Assembly (NCBI RefSeq): GCF_021130785.1
Contig: NW_025777429.1
Coordinates: 33,765 to 97,764 of the forward strand
Direction: 5' to 3'
Length of the DNA stretch: 64,000 nucleotides
Source: Homalodisca vitripennis
Taxonomy: Eukaryota > Arthropoda > Insecta > Hemiptera > Cicadellidae
In this document: piece after piece, positions 1-13,094 of the stretch
Layout: each line of letters begins with the position of its first letter
How positions within the stretch are numbered: the stretch's first letter is position 1
The notes under the pieces: generated by a model
Seen by the model: only the letters and a program-made list of their open reading frames with translations
What the model was told of the DNA's origin: nothing
Databases searched by the model: none
Position numbers and translations under genes: made by a program

Positions 1-2090
1 ATTCATGGAACACTACCCCAAAGATTGTAGATTTGTTTGTTGTAGTTTTAAAATACTCTCCATTTATACTTTTACGATAATGCTCTTGATTACATATTAT
101 ATAAATTGCATAGTAACTAATATATCTATCTGACTCGATTCAGTCTTTAGAGGTTAGGTTTTATTTAACTCATATGGAGTAGCTATACTTTGAACATTAA
201 TAATGTTGTATACACAATTCATGTTTTCAATTTAAAATAATATACCATTACTGATCTTAAGTGTTTGGAAAAATTTCTAATGTAAGTACTTTTTGGGTTA
301 GTTAGATATCCTTAGACGTTAATATATAAATAAAACCGCCACAATGATGTCATCAATACATGTATTAGACAGTATAATTTTATCTACCCTAGCGTGAAGC
401 CAAAATAACCCCGTTTATAGCCATTATATCGGTTTCTAGAATGCTGAATTGTGTTTGGCGAATCAAACCAAGATTTGAGGTATATCCCATTGTCTACGCC
501 TCACACCCACCTATTTCAAACAAAAGAATAATATTACATTTTAAGGTACAATTTAATCAGAGAGTGTTTTATAAATACTGTTTGTGAAATAAAATATGGT
601 AATTACTGTACTAGGCTCTGGCAGATTTACTACTACTACTTCATGTGATTGGTTGTGACATCTTATTAGTTAGTCATCTGTTAATGGTCAGGTTTCATTC
701 TGTATATATGTTTTTTAATCTTTAAGTCACTAGCTATTCGTTACTGGTCAAATCTCATTGCTTATAAATGTAATATTATAAAAATTTAATATATGTGAGG
801 TCTTCACATATGCATTATTATAAAAGATATTCCTTATTGGTCATGAAGTTTTAATGTCATCCATGTACAATTCGCTTAATTTGGACTCGTTATTGGTACA
901 GTAACAATTTTGGGTCACTAATAATTAGTCACATCTTACTGAACTTTTATGACACTATTGAATTTACACCCTCACCATCCAGAAGCAATTTCAACATACT
1001 AAATACTATAATTAATGTTATTTTTTCAAGTACAATTTGCAGTTTTTTTACCAAGTACAATCTGACCTCTAAAAAGTTTTTACGCATTACTTTTTTGAGT
1101 AAAGAAGTAAAATTCGACTAACAGCAATGACATAAGTTTGATGAAAGTGGTAAACATTTAGAGTAAACAATAAAGGATAAACTAATGAATATATTCGATC
1201 AATTCTCAATACAATCTATTTTGATAAATCAAATCTAATAATCATAACATTGTGACTATTATTACCAAGTTTGCCGGTTTCTTGTAGGAAGTATGTAACA
1301 GCGTTACAACGTTTACACACATCATGACGCATATTCCAAGTTATATTTTTTGGATTTGGCGTGCATTTGGAGGTCCGCCAATGAAAATTACTTCGAAGCC
1401 TAAAACACTCAAAATAGTGACATTTTCTATAGCTGGGTTCATATGGAGTTTAGTATTAATCTCCTTACAAGAAGTTACATCTACCACCATTCTTTACATA
1501 ATTATAAGCAAGGCAATGTTCGATTATGAAACGTATAGAACATCTAAGCTCGTAATGATTCTAGACTTCATGGCTCTGCAAATCATAGCAGCTTGCACAT
1601 TCTTCTGCGGCACATGGAAGTACCCAAAGATAGTTGACGTCTTTGGCACACTAGATCGAATCTATCGAGAGCTTCAGTACAAGAACAGAGAGGTCAAAAT
1701 CCAAGTAAAGGTCATCCTAGTCTCCAGCGTCATAGCTTTATTGTGGAGTTACTTCGCAAACATCATAATAAAAGGTAAACAAGTTCTCTTGATCATTCAT
1801 TGTGGCAACCTTCTTATTGCTGAACTGCCCACTTGCCTTCCTCTTCCACTACACACATGTAACTCAAAGTATCACTATAGGTTTCAAGATGGCTAACGTC
1901 ATGATTCGAGAGGAGATTATCTGCAAAATAACAGAACAAACTATGATGAAGCGCAGCATGTCTGATGTTGCCATCTTTCATACAGCACAAATAGTTGGTG
2001 ATTTTTTTATTCTTTTTTAAAAGGGAGGAATAAAAAAGTGTGGTATTAACATAAAAGGATAGATAGCTGAAGTAGAAAGTACGTGACATT
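1..2090 (+). repeat. Duplicated receptor block, copy A
   Basis: This block is homologous in direct orientation to 30711-35488. By eye the 5' flank is roughly 10% diverged (about 13 differences in 120 bp around 301-420), whereas the coding part from 1516 is only about 3% diverged. The block is continuous here. In copy B it is interrupted by about 2.7 kb between the equivalents of position 1045 and position 1080. Homology may continue left of the window. It is best explained as a segmental tandem duplication of a chemoreceptor gene. Confidence 0.85.
1324..1997 (+). pseudogene. Gustatory receptor (7tm_7) exon 1, copy A, one frame break
   Basis: This is the N-terminal half of an insect gustatory-receptor-like protein, a family of ligand-gated multi-pass cation channels in chemosensory membranes. 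The ATG at 1324 opens a 190-residue frame. It has a short N-terminal segment with WRAFGGPP, hydrophobic segments near residues 31-48, 78-95 and 127-148, and a loop with KYPKIVDVFGTLDRIYREL that resembles the family's first intracellular region. Near 1806 one extra base relative to copy B shifts the frame. The continuation is open in the next frame to about 2020 and matches copy B. A weak donor (GTGAT) common to both copies lies at about 1998. A 3-base difference (near 1745) also separates the copies. The single break could be a real mutation or an assembly indel. Later exons of this copy were not found. Assignment to 7tm_7 rests on pattern recognition, not on a search. Confidence 0.62.
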
Positions 2091-4639
2091 TACTGATATT
2101 TTGTTAAGTTTACTTAAGTTCATATTCAACATAAAATCTTCCGGTTCATATTACACAGAAATCTTGTATCAATGCCATCTTCAATCAACATATATTATAC
2201 AGAAACCGCCAAAAATTTGAAATTCTACAGTTTTCTGTCTGGGTGAATCGAAAGGACATAGGTTTCTTGAGATTAGCTTAAGCTTACCCAAAAATCAAAT
2301 AGCTATGATCGAAATATCTTCTGTGTTACAGTTTGTGAACTTTGACAAGTTAAAGCTTTCTTCTTTGTTCAAGTTAGCTTATTACTAATTATTTATACAG
2401 TTTTCGTAAATAAAGCTTGTAAGTTTAAGTACATCACCTTTTGGCTCATGGTTTATTTTTACTATAAAGCCATTGTGAAGTTAAGGGAAGAAAAGTATTT
2501 AAACAACGTGTCGGTATGGTTTAAAACTAGAAGACTGATGTCTGTCATAACAAGTGTTGCGTAAACCCAAGAATAATATTACGATTATAATGCTACCTCA
2601 CACAAATCAAAACAGCAACGTTTTTACAACTGCGATGTAGAGTATTTACTAAGAGTACCTGCAGATGGAACTAATCACGCCTAAGGTTTTGGAAATTGAA
2701 CATGCCGTTCTGAATCACTCATATTTTGAACACATTTTAACTTAAGCTTAAGTAAAATCTGTCATATTAACTTATACACTATCGAAAATATAGGTCTGCA
2801 TTTAGTTTTTTAATCTTGGGCTCGATTTTTAAGAAACTAAAGATTTGATTCAAAAATTTCATATTGCGATCAGTTCGTAGCTGTAATCAACCAGTTTTAA
2901 ACTTCAAATTTTCTGATTCATTCAATTTACATTTTATAAATGAAAGGCAACTAACTCACTCATTTTAGCGCTAATAAATCACATAAGATGATCAACGTCT
3001 AGGACAACACACTCATTGTTGAAGAAATCAAACAAAAATTTATTCATTTGAATTACTTGATGCCGTATCATGGATGCATCGTAAAAAAACTCAGTTTCGA
3101 TTAATGGCTAGGAGAAAAATTTTTAAGTTCTCTAATTTATTCTCGTATGCAATAAAAAAATAGCATACACAAATCAAATAAATGTTATGTTAAGCTGTAA
3201 TATAAATACCAGTAGATTCCAATAGCAAAACCGTTTACTATATTTCAAATTTAATTACTTTTACAAAAATAAATCTTTTAGTGAAAAAATTTTCATATAA
3301 AAATTAGATGTTAATTGCAAGTAATAAAGATCGCATATACCGCCCCTTGTGTTGCCTATCGGTAAAACAATATCAGCAATGGTTGGGTTAAACGATGAAC
3401 ACGAAACATACAGATAAAGTAGCGATCCTAACATCATCCCCATTTACACAAGAGATAATAATACATAATAAAAATAATAATAAAGTGTCACTTAACAGAG
3501 TGTATGATGGCATTCCAACGCTTGTAATGTTAGGGGTCATACGAGTAGGATGGTAGTGATATATGTGTGAGACAGTAAAGAGAGAGAGCAATATGAGGCT
3601 TTCCTCACATAGTCTGTATTAATAAACCACGTGTTGGTCACTTTCAACCTGCTTAGATCGGTTTATACAAAGTTTCTTATCTCATTTTATTCTGTCCTGA
3701 TAAAAAAATTAATAAAATGGAACCAAGTTTAGCATCTATCTTTTTGTATCTAACAAAAAAGACGAACAATAGAATTAAAAATAATATAATTTTAAGTACT
3801 TGTCGGTTTCCAAAGTAATTCCATGTTTTTAGCTCCAGTAGTGGTAAATAATTTAGTAACAGTTACGAGTGATGTGAAAAATAATATCTCGCCTGAAATT
3901 TGAAAAACATTAGCTCATCTCTAATTAAATTTATATATCTAAACATTGAATGTTCTACTGTACTTATTATACTTTAATTTTGAAAAGGGCATGTACCCAG
4001 ATATTTAAAAACCGCTGTTGTAGTTTACTTTGCATAAGAGTGGACCTAATAATGTCTGCAACACTTTCAGACCAATATCTTACTCGTAAATTTGCAAAGA
4101 TTTTTTGAAAAAATAACGAAGAAAAGATGTTAAATTTTTGAGAAAGCCTATTTATTTAGTAAAAGACAATTTAAATTGAAAGAAGGCTTGAGTACCGAAA
4201 CCACGTTAAAAACGTTATGAATGACTTATTTGAAGCGATAAGTTCAGGGCGCTAGTCAGCACATTATTTTTAAACAAACAGGAAATGTTCGATGCTGCAC
4301 GGCGAGTACCACTATAGATATGAATTTGGAGCGTAATCTATCTTTAGCCGCGAACACGATATCCAGCTACGCCGAAATTTAGGTCGTAGCTTTAACAATG
4401 GGAGCCTCATACTATCTGGTGTTTTACTTAGACAGGTTTTGGTTGGATAATTCCTGCCTAGGATTGCAAGTGGAAAGCGGACGTTGTGTGGGCGTCATTG
4501 TGCGTAGATCGTTTAGGCTTAAGCGTTATTGTTAGGGAACTTTCGGAACCATATCTAAATTATTAGTTTAACTTTCCTCATCATAGCTGGTTAAATTTGG
4601 ATTGGGGAAATCTAGTGGCGGATCCATGGTAAAGAATAG
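2091..4639. other. Gene-free AT-rich stretch
   Basis: No convincing coding sequence or repeat was recognised. Short open frames near 3261-3591 on the minus strand show no family features. If copy A of the receptor is a real gene, this stretch would be intron. Confidence 0.5.
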
Positions 4640-5469
4640 TCCTCTGGAAGGGTGCCCTGTTCCGGTCTCGACGAAACGAGGTTGCAACTGTAGATCTTTT
4701 AAATAAGTTATACTGTTGCGGTATTAGAGGAAAAATTCATTTCTGGTTTTCAAGATACTTAAGTAAAAGAAACAATGATTAAAAATAAATTACTCTTTCA
4801 GTGAGTTTGGTACAATAAAGTGGGGTAACCCAAGGGTAAGTATTGAGTGCAATATTGTTTATCGTATATATATACGATCTCAATAACTTAAGTTTAAATG
4901 GATAAGTAAAATCACTTGCTGATGATACAACGTTTACATACATAACATATGATTGGAATAATATAGAAGAAGCAAATGAGTATAGATTTAATAGCCCTTC
5001 AATGGTAATTCAACAATATGTTATTAAGTCTGGCAAAAAATATTAAATTGCATCCTGTACAAAGATTCAAAAATTGTATCAATCAATTTTATACAATTTT
5101 GTGAGTTGTTTGTGTACAAATAAAGAATGTCGTGAACGTCTAATTGTGTTTCTTTGTGCTGACAGTTTAAAATACTAGGGAATCTTGCTGGATACTAGGA
5201 AATAAACTGGAAAACACACATAAGACATTGTATAGACATTCGAACCCACAATTGTGTGGGTTAAAAATGGTAATTGGCACTTAAATCCAATATTATATGA
5301 CTATATTGCCTGTGAATGTAATCCACCGCGCAAACTTCTGCGTCAACCTATAATTTTTTTCTTCAGTCACAAAGATAAAGAATTCTTAGACTCACTTAAC
5401 GTAGTCACTAGACCGCAGAAACTAGAAGGTCTAAGATATAAAAACATAAGATATATGGAACATAACTAA
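4640..5469 (+). pseudogene. Decayed LINE reverse transcriptase
   Basis: Conceptual translation across frames and stops gives successive reverse-transcriptase blocks of a non-LTR retrotransposon. These are a LLNKLYCCGIRG-like block at about 4695-4730 followed by WFSRYLSKR, then a GVTQG..L..ILFIVYI block at about 4824-4870. Next comes the catalytic-type ADDTTFT at 4918-4938, and then an INWKTHI-like segment near 5200-5220. Frame breaks and stops occur throughout. A 71-residue open stretch at 5254-5469 is the end of this region. No poly-A tail or ORF1 was identified. The motif set suits the Jockey/CR1/I group, but the clade was not resolved. It is a dead fragment. Confidence 0.75.
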
Positions 5470-8400
5470 CCGTTACCAGAGTGTGGATAAATTTACATGG
5501 TATTTTAATAGAACACTGGCTCAAATCTGAGCATTAAACATCGATGTTATTCGGTGTACAACTCTGCTTGTTGAAATGGAATTTGCAATAATAAAGCCAA
5601 TAATCTATTGATTATGTCAGATAATATTAAACTTTATGAAAAAAATGTTTATAATTAAGAAAAATATTAACTTAAAATAGTTTAATAACTCTTCTGCCTA
5701 AGAAAATAAGCGTTACCTTACTGCATAATTGTATTAAATTTGAACATCATATTAAGAAGCAAGTGATAGTTTTGATTTATGAATTTTAATATATTCTCAA
5801 GGCCGAAAACTGTGGATTGTTGGAAATAAAGCGTTCCAAGATTGAGAAATAAATGTCTTCTTAGCAAATCATAATAGTCTGCCAAGTTTTGCATATGTTT
5901 TAACTTTTAATATGGTAGCCTTTTTAGTGTAAATAATATTACAAGTCTTCCTTCGTAGTAAAATCCTTACATTATTTCATATCCTAAAATATGAATATTA
6001 TTTTAAAAATAAAATTTATATATTTCGATTATTTTAATGACATTTTGTAATTGTTTATATATAATTGTTCCTTAAAAAAATACATTTGTCCTATATTTGT
6101 ACATTTAAATTAAGTATTTTATTCTAATGCAAAATTATGCTATTTTGTTAATAAGAGCTTATCCTTGAAAGGAAGTTAAAAAAATAAAATAAAAGTCTTC
6201 TTAGGAGTCGTTATCGTTTCATTTTGTGTATTATATAACGATTTTCCACAAAGATATTTGTATAAAATAATTCAATACCACTAATATAATTGATCGATAT
6301 TCCTAAACATAAATAAAACTATTTAACACACCATACAGGATATATAAATCACAAAATTACATAATAAATTAAGTAAGATATGTCATTAAACAACTGCTTT
6401 CCTTAATGATAATTCTTCAGCGATTTAGAAAAAGCTCTAATAAATTCTTGTACTGTTTAGTTAGCCAAGTGAAATAAATAATGTAAACTGAAATAATAGT
6501 AATTTCACAAACTGGAGCCAATAAGGTGACTTATAGCGTTCTGCTATAAGTATTTATCGGGGTTTATAACTTTTATTAAGTATTTTCAAACTTCCCTTCA
6601 TTGTTTTAGTTTGATCATTATTTTCAGCAAAATAAGTAAAAACTTGCGTAGAGCACCTGAACATTATTCAGTTCTTGAAGTTTGTGTAAACTTTATTTCC
6701 CATTAAATATTAGTTTATAAAGTATGTAAATACATAGAATAATGAATCGTATTGATATGACTTTTAATCTTTTTTTATTTATATGTGTAAAATGATTGAG
6801 ATGAAATATATCTAGTTTAATTTATTTCATTTTACACAAATTCAACATTGTTAATAATTTTACACACTTAGCAGCACTGACCAATCACAAACAAAATCAT
6901 TTATAAGTAATAAAGCAAATATAAGTGCAATAGGTAATGTTTGTAATGTTGGTAATGTGACTATTGTAATAACTGTTATCAGATACTTTAGTATACACTT
7001 GAAATATTTTAAAATATGATATATCGTACACCTTCACACGTTTGAGCTATTACGTGATCAAGAGCTTGTGAAAGACTTATGGTTGAAAACTTCACGTCTT
7101 GACCTCCCAACAGATCTTTTTAATCTTTTTAATATTTAAGCTTTAATATAAATAGTGCCTTAATGACTTTAGAAATTCAAAACTATATACCCATGATTCT
7201 AAAATGGAAGAGATTCAGTTTATAAGTCAAAATATGAAGACTGATGTTCTCGTCACAACAGGAAGCAGATTATAACAGCGTAAACATTGATATCTGCAAT
7301 CCTACATTTGATATTCTATTTGTAGTCAAGGCAAGTGTCTAGGATAGGCGAGATTGCAAAATGTTTAAAAATAAATTTTAAAGATTACCATTTATAATAA
7401 ATATCTGAAAAGATTTTTAAGGAACGTAATGGATTAAAATAAAAATTACATATGGATTAGAGTTTTGAAGACGCACTAAACAGAAGCCACTCATCCACAA
7501 AATGATTAGTCAAGTTACCAAGTTTATTTAAATTAATTAATTAAATTATTAATTTTTAAATTAAAATATTAATTTAAAATGGTAGTAAAATTCCGGTTTA
7601 ACGGGTAAGTGATGTAATCCACTGGGATGTTAACAATATTATTACCTACATTTCTAATGTCACAGTTTCCGCGGTTAACACAACAAGATTAGATGCTGAG
7701 GGCAGAAGCCTATTGTATATAAAAATGTTTTTGAACGAGATATACAAACTATTATAACAATAAGAGAAACATGGCTGAAAATGCTACCTTCAACGCTTCT
7801 CTTTCTAGAGAACAGCAGTTCAGATAGTTTAAGTTATTATGTTGATTTGTTTCCTTTCCAAATTAAACTGTTAAAGATTGCACAAAAAAGGCTCGTTATG
7901 CTAAGATCACAAAATTAAGTTTAGTTAGAGAGAGAAACTAAAAAGTCTCTTAATAATTAAAAAAACTGCAGCGAATGAACTGTTTAAAACTTAGTGTTTA
8001 GAAAAACGGGTTTTGCCAGGTTATTTAAGCTGCATAATGTTGCGATATGTCTTAATAAATATTGTCATAAAGATTTTTCCAAATTCGTTTGGACTATCAT
8101 AAAATAAATGACTTTTCATAGTTAAGAAATAGAACTGCAAATAAGGGATAGGATAGGGAGTGTTGCTTTAGAAGCTACTGATAAATTAAAAACAGTTCTG
8201 CATATGGTGCTGGTGAGAAAAACCCTCTTCCATCCTCCCAAATGGAATCCGTCCTCAAAGAGAGAAGCCATGGCCTTATTGGTGGCCATGTTCCAAGCAT
8301 TACACAATGTATACTCACACCGTCTGAGAATGCTTTATTATGTGAAAATTTTTTTTAAAAGGCCCATTTAACCTTCTATCTTACTACTTTATTTCCATTG

Positions 8401-9984
8401 CCCTAAAACCGTTTACTATGTTGTCTCAGTTCAGAAAACATATACATAAAATAGAGTTGAAAAGTTTCTTTGGACAAAAAGTGTCTGCTATGGGCAATGT
8501 TAGTATACTTCTGGTTCAAGGCATTTCTATTAATGTAATATCGTATGTATTTTTTTGTCTTATCATAGAAATTAAATACCATATAAGTCTGAACAGTCTA
8601 TTTCCGTGAAAAATCAAGTACGTCCTGCAATTTCAATCACATTCGAAAACAAGGTATCACAATCTAAGAAAATAAATGCATAGGTGTATTTTAAAGTGTC
8701 TATTTCTATTTATTGTAATATACTTCCAATTTCAGTTATATCAGTTGCCATACTACCAGTAAGGTTGTGCTCATAACTAATTAAGTAATTTAATACGTTG
8801 GTCTGAAAAGTTTTCCTTCCGGAAAATGTAATCCACTTTCGATTTAGGATATTTTTAATATCGTAATATTTTCAGAGCATATCTAAAGTGTATTTAAAGT
8901 TCTCCTTTCTAGGATAGTGAAAGCCAAAAAAACTAATTACGGCTATTCCAGGTTTAAGTATTTTTGTATGATTTGTCAATTTATACTTCAACTCAATACT
9001 TCAAATTAAGATCTTCACGATCTTCGTGTTTTTTATGACGAGAGCATTAGGCATATACTTATAATATTTATCCAAATTTACGTTATGAATATCGAGAAGT
9101 TTAACAAACAAAAGTACATTTAACTTATGAGCAGCAACCCTATTTCATCTATTAGTGGTTGATATTTATGAAAGATTTATTTCGTGTTGGCGACAAGGGA
9201 GTGTAAAATTTCATCATTGTAGGGCATTTAAAACGGGAAAATATCGCTCATCTAGAGTTTGGAGCCCTATTCCAACACCTATGGGTAGTTTATTATTACG
9301 AATGATTTTTATTTGTATTCTGGGAGTGTGGTACACGCCTGTATCTTCGTACGACATCGGCAAGATGAAAAATAAAATACCGCTCATATAAGGGGTTGTA
9401 TTATTTAAACCCCTATTATGTTTCGTCTTTAAAATTGTTTTGCTTTTAGAGACAGAAATATATGTGGCAAAATGAAGCTTTCCGTGATATTGTTAAGTTG
9501 GAGATTCAGTGAGGCCTTTGAATTTTATGTATAAAGAATGCTACAGCGAGTATTATTAAAATCTAATTATAGCCGAAAGATTTCACTAGAGAATAGGTTT
9601 ATGTGAAGCTGGAAAAGCAGACGGGAGACGGCTGAATCAAGGGAAGACATTTAAAAGTAATTGATGACGAGTTATGTTAGATATATACTCGTACAGCTAC
9701 ATCTAGTTCCTGACCTGCTGCTCCCACATAGCAGTACGACGCTCAGTAGTACTGACATTGTCAATTGTTTACATTTATTACAGAAGTTCCCTGGAACATT
9801 TCGCAGTTTTTAATTTACTTGAATATTGCTATCCTCGTTTTGAGTTCTGCTGAGTGTAGATTTTGTACGTAATAATGTTGGAATGTTAAGATGGTGATGT
9901 ATTTGAACTTATAATAATTCAAAGTCTGTTTTTATAACGTCTAACTTTATGAGTTTATTATTTTGTTCAGAGAAGAAGCTCAAA
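5470..9984. other. Gene-free stretch with faint coding-like traces
   Basis: Mostly AT-rich sequence. At 7520-7580 there is a run of TTAATT/AATTAA palindromic sequence. An ATG at 7771 starts a short peptide (MAENATFNASLSREQQFR) followed by interrupted coding-like sequence to about 8100. At 8122-8307 a 61-codon minus-strand frame is relatively GC-rich. None matched a family I recognise. Confidence 0.4.
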
Positions 9985-10900
9985 ATTTCACTTAGTCCTA
10001 AAAAGACCTCTGCAATGCTTCAAGAGGAATATGCAGGATATTTTGGATGGGCAAGGGTAATCACGAGGAAATAATTCGTCCATTAATTTCAGACGTGTTT
10101 GTTAGAGAAAAAAAGGGAATACAATTCTGTAGTATCTTTTCTTGTCACAAAGAGGCAAGGCTTATGTTTAGGCTAACACTTAGGAGCCCTTCGAACTCCA
10201 ACAGTAATCTCTCGCAGTAGCCTAGACCTATCTATCTACCGTTGTACCACAAAATCTAGAAATTCACGGTTAGTGATGTGTCGCTTCTGGACATCTACAA
10301 GGTTTTAATGGAAATGAAATTTTTCATACTTCCACATTTAATTTATTTAAAAAGCGCTTTCGCCGGTTCTGGCATCATCAGTTATAAATATTGTTTACAG
10401 AAAAAAACATATATGTACAACAGAAAAAACCTATGATAATATAGAATACAATTTAAAACTAATTATAAAGACTAAGATAATTGTATTTCCCAACCTTCTG
10501 TACATTTTAGTGATATTTTTATACCATTAGTAAAAGAAGAGATCCATTCCAATATTATGCATTGCAAACCATATTTTTCTAGATAATTCTTTTTTAATTA
10601 ATTAGTTTTTGGTCTTTAAAATTAGTTTTCAATTTTATTCTATGTTATCATATGTTAACATATTATATTTCACATATATGTTTTTTATGTAAAAAATATC
10701 TTACTGATAATGCCTTAACCGGCGAAAGCGTTTTTTAAATACATTAAATGTGGAAGTATGAAAAAAGTCTTTTCCATTAAAACCTACTCACTTCCATCAA
10801 GAATATAAAGCAGAAAAATCTACAAGTTTTCCCAGATTTTAGAGAAACATCGGTTTTTTTGCTGCACCTAGTGTAGGATCAGATGAATAAAGATGAATAT
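9985..10900 (+). repeat. Dispersed repeat R1, copy 1 (split by a later insertion)
   Basis: About 400 bp of this interval align with 55083-55540. The matching tracts begin with CTTAGTCCT near 9992 and 55085, continue through the GTAGCCTAGACCTAT tract near 10216 and the TTCTGGACATCTACAAG tract near 10285, and resume after the 516-bp insert with TTTTCCCAGATTTTAG at 10827 and TTTTTTTGCTGCACCTAGTG near 10855. It has no long open frame and no recognised family. It could be the 3' end of a LINE or a SINE. Confidence 0.7.
10302..10817. mobile_element. Fold-back/MITE-like insertion with 9-bp target duplication
   Basis: A 516-bp insert is flanked by ATCTACAAG at 10293-10301 and again at 10818-10826. 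The homologous locus at about 55.4 kb lacks the insert, so the boundaries are supported by an empty site. Inside are long imperfect inverted repeats of about 80 bp. The left arm starts at 10302 (GTTTTAATGGAAATG) and contains CATACTTCCACATTTAAT and CGCTTTCGCCGGTT. The right arm is its reverse complement, ending near 10783. The right end carries about 33 extra bases (to 10817) outside the arm. Nine-bp duplications with long terminal inverted repeats are seen in Mutator-like elements, but the asymmetric end argues against a simple assignment. It has no coding capacity. Confidence 0.75.
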
Positions 10901-11075
10901 ATCTGTACTTGATATGATTATATAGTATCAGGCAATTATTACGACTTAATATTACGATACTGATTTGCTTATAGTGATTATTCAATATATAAATGTTTAG
11001 ATTTAATGGGTAATATTATTTATTTAAATTTATGATTCCTGGAATATTATACAACTTTTTATATATTTATATATA

Positions 11076-12147
11076 CAGGGTGCGGTAAAATAACCTCCAT
11101 ATTTTTAAATGATAATAAAAACCACAGTTATTTAAAAAAAAAAAACAAATTTATTCATTTTAACTTATTCTATGACATGGGAAGTTTTTTCTATTTTCTT
11201 TTAAAAAGAATATCAGATAAGTGATGGCCGTGGTTATCAATAAATTGTTGCAAGCGAATTCTGAAACTGTCGTGGACTCTCTTGAGCATGGCTTGAGGTA
11301 TGCGCAGAACTTCCTCCCGTATAGCTTGCTTGCTTCAGATCTTGCAGGTTTCTGAGGCGATGTTTGAACACATCGGCCTTTAAGTAACCCCACAAAAAAA
11401 GTCACATGGGGTTAAATTGGGTGATCGCGCTGGCCACACAATGCCCCTCCCCGAGAAATCAATTTGCCTGAAAATGTTCATTGCCATTCGGGCAGAATGT
11501 GCTGTGGCACCGTCCTACTGGAACCACACAATCTCGAAAGCCCTCTGTTGTAGGGCAGGTTCAAAAATTCTGCTAGCATGTTGGCATACATGTTTGAGTT
11601 CACAGTAACAACATTGCCATCCCCTTCAAAAAAATGAGGGCCAATGATTCCACATCGTGATAACGCGCACCAAACGGTCACACTTTCACTATAAAGAGGC
11701 CTCTCATGGATTTCCTTCGGATTGTTTTCACTCCAATAGCGAAAATTCTGATTATTCACACTTCCAGACAGATGGAAATGCGCTTTGTCACTGAAAAAAA
11801 AAACAACAGCGTCTGGTGGGAGACTTAAAAAGGTTATTTGACACGCTTCCATACGACTCTGCCAATCACGTTGAGACAGCTCTTGGACAACAACCATCTT
11901 GTAACGATGGAAGTGAAGATCCACGTGTAGGATTCGACGAAAACTACGGTCGAACATTCGAAGGGCGGCTGCATATTTGCGAGCTGATCGTTGAGGAGAC
12001 TGCAAAACTGATTGCCTAACCGCATTAATGTTTTCTGGTGTACGAGCACTACGAGGTCTTCCACCTCGTTTTTTCACAACAGAACCAGTGCCTCCCTCTA
12101 CTCACAATAAAGCAATGAAAATAGGGAGGTTATTTTCCCACACCCTG
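11076..12147 (-). mobile_element. Tc1/mariner-superfamily element, internally deleted
   Basis: Imperfect terminal inverted repeats begin CAGGGTG at 11076 and, on the opposite strand, CAGGGTGTGGGAAAATAACC ending at 12147. TA dinucleotides flank the element at 11074-11075 and 12148-12149, the expected target duplication. Length is 1072 bp, short for an autonomous member. The transposase lies on the minus strand and lacks its first helix-turn-helix. Its frame is broken. Confidence 0.88.
11191..12077 (-). pseudogene. Mariner-like transposase, N-truncated, with frameshift and stop
   Basis: This is a cut-and-paste DDE/D transposase remnant. The open part begins at 12077 with a KKRGGRPRSARTPENI linker followed by the second helix-turn-helix region. 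The first DNA-binding helix normally preceding this linker is missing, because the TIR lies only about 45 bp away. First catalytic Asp: FSDKAH, residue about 97; relatives usually have FSDEAH. The frame breaks near 11565 close to an A5 run. In the shifted frame a TAG at 11515-11517 immediately precedes the second Asp (codon 11512-11514, DGATAH). The third Asp follows WPARSPNLTPCDFFLWGYLK (codon 11401-11403). By codon count 36 residues separate the second and third Asp. The protein ends at 11191. The element is not active as it stands. Confidence 0.85.
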
Positions 12148-12149
12148 TA

Positions 12150-13094
12150 GTTTAAGCCAGGTGAAAAAATTTTTATAGTGATTCAGTTAAATTGTGGTAC
12201 AATATAAAAAACGAAAAATTACAATAAATTGAAATTAAACCAATAAAATAAATAATACATTTTGTGAACATATTATGATTTATATTTTTATTGCTTCTAA
12301 AGTCTTCCAGGCAAAGAATGATAGATTTCGAATAAAATATGTTTAGCAAGACCTAGAGAAACTGTACCTATGTCCTTCCTTTTGTTTCCGGAACAATTTG
12401 TAAGTGACTCATGAATTATGCTAAAAGCACCTGCTTAGTTCTTTTTGTTCATGGAATTTACGTAAAAGAGATCATAAAATTAAAATGTCACACTATAAAT
12501 CCATTTACATTCACAATAATGAAATTGCAAACTAAAATCAACAAAATTATAATGTTATTAATTAGATTCGTTTTCCTGTGTAGCGTTTCTTTACAACGAA
12601 AAGTATCTAGATAGTTGTCGAATAACCAATTATTTACATATATTTTTGAACACTTCTAATCGCACTACTTGGTTCTAAACTTATTGAAATTACGGATTTA
12701 CATTTTTAGTATTTAAGATACAATTATTTTATCGAGCAATAACTCTTTTTGTTATTGAGTCCCAAATAATTTGCATTACTTGCCATTAATATTATTTTAC
12801 TGTTTTTATTAAACGATAAATTAGGATTTTTTTTCTATTTTATATTAACGTTAGACTGGTAATAACTGTTACATATAAAATACTTGCAATAAGATTTTAG
12901 GTATTTTATTAACTACTATATAAAAGTTTTAATTAAAACGTATCCATTTGTCACAATAGTGCAACATACTGTTTGAAAGTCATACTTCAAGGGAAAGAAA
13001 AATTAACCACGTTGGAAACCTTTTTTCTTCGCATGTACATTTTTCCATAAATAATTAATTCTTTATAAGTATTGAAATTGTTACACAAATAGTA
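12150..13094. other. Gene-free AT-rich stretch
   Basis: No coding sequence, RNA gene or repeat recognised. The 67-codon frame at 12411-12614 has no features. Confidence 0.5.
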
